A DNA stretch of 8,300 nucleotides from an uncultured Clostridia bacterium (GTDB lineage Bacteria > Bacillota > Clostridia > Oscillospirales > Ruminococcaceae), in the NCBI GenBank assembly GCA_947630315.1, contig CANRHA010000071.1, positions 1 to 8,300 of the forward strand, read 5' to 3'. The notes below the pieces were generated by a model. That model ran no database searches and was not told where the DNA came from. It saw only the letters and a list, made by a program, of their open reading frames with translations. The first letter of the stretch is position 1. Every line of letters starts with the position of its first letter. A program made the position numbers and the translations under genes. Shown piece after piece: positions 5,891 to 8,300 of this stretch.

Positions 5891-5992
5891 GCCCCGGGCG
5901 AAGCCCCGGCGGCCCCGAAGGGGCCGCCGCAGCGGCAGCTGCGCTGCCGCTGGCCCCGCGCGCGAGCGCGCGGGGCGGGCTTCGCCCGGGGC
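5891..5992. repeat. 102-bp perfect cloverleaf-forming GC-rich element (copy 2)
   Basis: Outer arms 5891-5906 and 5977-5992 are perfectly complementary over 16 bases. Everything between them is three contiguous hairpins: 5907-5929 (CGGCGGCCCC, loop GAA), 5930-5952 (CAGCGGCAGC, loop TGC) and 5953-5976 (GCCCCGCGCG, loop CGAG). No base is left over at the junction. TGCCG (5882-5886) and CGGCA (5995-5999) can extend the stem past a small internal loop. Each outer arm is also self-complementary (GGGCGAAGCCC and GGGCTTCGCCC), so five hairpins in a row is an alternative fold. It lies 118 bases past the GH5 stop and before the GH5 terminator, so it should be transcribed in the GH5 3' untranslated RNA. 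Architecture and length match the element at 1713-1813. Confidence 0.87.
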
Positions 5993-6018
5993 TGCGGCAA
6001 CCCGCCGAGGAATGAAAG

Positions 6019-6048
6019 AGCCGCCAACACGGAAGCCGGCGGCTTTTT
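6019..6048 (+). terminator. Rho-independent terminator of the GH5 transcript
   Basis: AGCCGCC (6019-6025) pairs with GGCGGCT (6038-6044) across a 12-base loop, and TTTTT (6044-6048) follows. The A-rich bases before the stem can pair with the T-run, extending the helix. It points rightward and falls 45 bases before the end of the oppositely oriented sbcC gene, so it should stop GH5 transcription from running antisense into sbcC. Confidence 0.75.
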
Positions 6049-6092
6049 GCTATACTTGTTTTTATCGAAGAGGGCTTCAAAGCCCCTGCTTT

Positions 6093-8300
6093 TTACCCGG
6101 TTATAACCGTCAGGCTGCTGCCGCCGCGGTTTTTTTCAACGCGGATCTGGTTGTCGATGCTCGATTTAAGCTCCTCGCGGTGGCTGATGATACCGACCAG
6201 CTTGCCTGTTCCCGAAAGGCTCAAAAGCATTTCAAGCGCGCTTTCGGTGAGGTTTGAATCGAGCGAGCCGAAGCCCTCATCGACAAAAAGCGCCTCCATC
6301 TGTATTCCGCCGAAGTTTGAGGATACGACGTCGGAAAGGCCGAGCGCAAGGCTTAAAGACGCCAAAAAGCTCTCCCCTCCCGAGAGGTTCCCGACCGGTC
6401 TGCGGCGGCCGGTAAAGTTGTCGGCGACTTCGAGGTCCAAAAAAGTGCTGCTCTGCCGGCCTAACCTGCCGCTCTGGCGGAAAAGCTCGAACTGCCCGTC
6501 GCTCATCATCAAAAGTCTGCGGTTTGCGGCGGAGATTATGCTGTCAAACCCGGCGGCCTGAATGTACTGCTCTAAGGTGATCTTCCCGCCGCCGGTGGTG
6601 CCCCTTACAAGCTCGTAGAGCCTGTCGGCAACGGTGTATTCGCCGCGCAGCTTTGAAATGTCGCCGCTGAGGTCCGATATATTTTTGCGCATTCGTTCGT
6701 TTAGGGCTATCCTGCCCTTTATCAGCGCGGTTTCGCTCCTTAAGCCGTCGACAAGCGCCTTTTGCATTTCAAGGTTTTCGGCCTCGGCTTTCAGATCGAC
6801 GCGAACCTTTCCCGCCGCGTCCTTCTCTGCGGCCAAAAGGCTTCCCCGGTTCACGCCGACCTTATCGCGGTAGGCGTCGAGGGTTTCGGCGATCTCGCTG
6901 ATTTTTTTCTCATCGACAAGATACCCGCAAAATTCCGCCGCGTCTTTAAAGCCTTTTTCTTTAAGAATATTATCGAATTTTTTTGATAGATCCTCAGAAT
7001 CGGCGGCGTATTTTTCAAGCGTTTCGGCGTTGACTTTAAGCGCGGAGGCGGTCTGGGCGGCGGCTTTTTCGGCCTCGGCTTTCTGATTTTGCGCGGAATC
7101 TATATCGCCGATAATTTTACTTATGATCCGCTCGGCGTCGGCGCGGGCCTTTTCGGCCGCGGAAAGGTCGGGGTAGTTGAGCTCCGAAAGAGCGCTAAGC
7201 GCCTCGGCGTTTTTTGCGGCCCTTATATCCTGCTCGGAGACGCTTTGCATAAGCGCTTCGCGGGCAGATTTTAACTTTAAAGCCTCCTCGCCCTCGGCGG
7301 CTTCAAGCTCATATTTTGACTTTTCAAGCTCGGCGCTCTTTGCGCGAAGTTCCTTTAAAAGCGCCTGTTTTTTTGATATCAGTGCGGAAATTTCGCTCTG
7401 CTCGGCATAGAGGGCTTTTACAAGACCGTCGTTCGACAGCCCATCGACGTCGGCGCCGTAGAGCGCGTTTGTGAGGCAGCGCTTCATCTCCTGAACTATC
7501 CGCTTAAGCTCGGCCCTGCATTCTGAATGAGCGGCGGCGGCCTTGTCGTTGGCCTCCTGGCGCACGGCCTCGGCGGCGCGTTCCTTTTCTCTGAGGGCTT
7601 TAAGCTCGTCCTCGGTCACGTTTTCCTCCGGCAGGACCGCCGGCTCGGGGTGATCTAAAGAACCGCACACCGGGCACTTTTCACCATCGGCAAGCGACTG
7701 CGCGATAATTCCCGCGCGGCAGTTTTCAAAGATTCTCTCCTTATGTTCTCTGAGGCGCACGGCTTCTTCGCTGAGCTTCTGCGCGGCTTTAAATTCCTCC
7801 TGAAGACGGGTCAGGTTATTCATCATCACCTTAAGCCCGGGAAGATCGCAGTCGGTGACGCGGTCGATATCCGCTTTGAGACGGGCGGCGCTGTCGGCGG
7901 CGGATCCCTCCTTTATAAGCTCCGCGGGCGCGCCGCTGAGGGCGGATATCTTTGCTTTGAGGGCGGCGGTGCGCTCCGAAAGGGCCTTTTCGGCCTCATC
8001 GAGCTTTTTGCGGCGCAGGGCAGTCTCCTCGGCGGTTTTTTTCAACTCCTCGGCTTCGCGCCTAAGCTCCTCGCGTTTAAGATACTTCGCGCCGTCCTGC
8101 TTTATCCGCTCTGACAGAGTTCTTAGGCGCTCGGACTCGGGTTCGCGGGCCTTGGCGGCTTCAAGCAGGCGCGCCTTTTCTTTTGACGATTTTTCGGCTT
8201 CATCAAGCCGCGAGGTAAGGTTTTCGATTTTATCCTTAAGCGCGGAAATTTCGCGGTGTTTCGCTTCAAGGGATTCATAGACCGGCCTGACAGCGTAAAC
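6093..8300 (-). CDS. sbcC: SbcC (Rad50-like) ATPase of the SbcCD nuclease, N-terminal part missing
   Basis: The frame is open from the right edge to TAA at 6093-6095, giving 735 residues; the true start is outside the window. SbcC is the SMC-like ATPase that partners SbcD in a complex that opens DNA hairpins, trims protein-blocked ends and processes palindromes and double-strand breaks in the cytoplasm. Visible parts, in order: a charged coiled coil (about 1-200 of the fragment), the zinc hook CPVCG (starting near residue 209, codons at 7665-7676), the returning coiled coil to about 560, then the C-terminal ATPase lobe with signature LSGGES (near 639, codons 6369-6386), Walker B and D-loop FVDEGFGSLD (from about 672) and the H-switch in IISHREEL. 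Usual length is ~1000 residues, so roughly the first quarter, with Walker A and Q-loop, is lost. Composition is Ala/Glu/Lys-rich, as expected for the coils. The nuclease gene sbcD is probably just upstream, outside the window. Confidence 0.93.
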   Translation of the reverse strand, partial: VYAVRPVYESLEAKHREISALKDKIENLTSRLDEAEKSSKEKARLLEAAKAREPESERLRTLSERIKQDGAKYLKREELRREAEELKKTAEETALRRKKLDEAEKALSERTAALKAKISALSGAPAELIKEGSAADSAARLKADIDRVTDCDLPGLKVMMNNLTRLQEEFKAAQKLSEEAVRLREHKERIFENCRAGIIAQSLADGEKCPVCGSLDHPEPAVLPEENVTEDELKALREKERAAEAVRQEANDKAAAAHSECRAELKRIVQEMKRCLTNALYGADVDGLSNDGLVKALYAEQSEISALISKKQALLKELRAKSAELEKSKYELEAAEGEEALKLKSAREALMQSVSEQDIRAAKNAEALSALSELNYPDLSAAEKARADAERIISKIIGDIDSAQNQKAEAEKAAAQTASALKVNAETLEKYAADSEDLSKKFDNILKEKGFKDAAEFCGYLVDEKKISEIAETLDAYRDKVGVNRGSLLAAEKDAAGKVRVDLKAEAENLEMQKALVDGLRSETALIKGRIALNERMRKNISDLSGDISKLRGEYTVADRLYELVRGTTGGGKITLEQYIQAAGFDSIISAANRRLLMMSDGQFELFRQSGRLGRQSSTFLDLEVADNFTGRRRPVGNLSGGESFLASLSLALGLSDVVSSNFGGIQMEALFVDEGFGSLDSNLTESALEMLLSLSGTGKLVGIISHREELKSSIDNQIRVEKNRGGSSLTVITG

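Noticed and set aside
6072..6085. Terminator for sbcC on the minus strand (GGGCT-TCAA-AGCCC hairpin)
   Set aside because: The stem is only five pairs and no U-tract directly follows on the minus strand; it may help but cannot be called.
5874..6257. 127-codon plus-strand frame through the second cloverleaf into sbcC
   Set aside because: It is Arg/Pro/Ala-rich translation of GC palindromes and then antisense to the ATPase lobe of sbcC.
8043..8045. A TTG codon that could be read as the start of SbcC
   Set aside because: The frame stays open and coiled-coil-like to the right edge, and the ATPase N-lobe must precede it, so this is an internal leucine.

Overview
The window looks like a chromosomal stretch from a Gram-positive, probably anaerobic, gut- or rumen-type Clostridia (Oscillospiraceae/Ruminococcaceae-like). 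This is inferred from strong AAGGAG-type ribosome binding sites, sigma-A-type promoters, a lipobox-anchored polysaccharidase, a GH3 enzyme end, a Clostridia-style hybrid kinase, and long intergenic gaps full of GC-rich palindromes. No ribosomal RNA or phylogenetic marker is present, so this placement is tentative.

Layout, left to right. (1) Positions 1-161 hold the last ~52 codons of a plus-strand family 3 glycoside hydrolase. (2) Positions 162-985 are a gene-free, repeat-rich gap: three degenerate copies of a modular repeat, an 88-bp nested inverted repeat, a second GC-rich hairpin and a rho-independent-type terminator. (3) A LOG/TIGR00730-family nucleotide phosphoribohydrolase lies on the minus strand (986-1564) with its own good promoter. 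(4) A gap holds a 101-bp perfect cloverleaf-forming element (1713-1813). (5) A minus-strand hybrid sensor histidine kinase with two receiver domains follows (1863-4427). (6) A 199-bp divergent promoter region separates it from (7) a plus-strand lipoprotein of the GH5/clan GH-A type (4627-5772). (8) The convergent gap carries a second 102-bp cloverleaf element (5891-5992) and the GH5 terminator. (9) The C-terminal three quarters of SbcC, the Rad50-like ATPase, runs off the right edge on the minus strand (6093-8300).

Functionally, the two glycoside hydrolases suggest plant beta-glycan use: a cell-surface endo-acting enzyme plus an oligosaccharide-trimming GH3. The kinase is transcribed divergently from the GH5 gene, which makes a link between sensing and polysaccharide use plausible but unproven. 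LOG and SbcC are housekeeping functions with no evident tie to the others.

The most unusual content is non-coding. Two elements of nearly equal length (101 and 102 bp) fold on paper into the same four-way junction (one long stem and three hairpins, with one or no unpaired junction base). Their hairpin sequences differ, yet their outer arms end in a similar motif. Each lies just downstream of a stop codon. They look like members of one structured repeat family.
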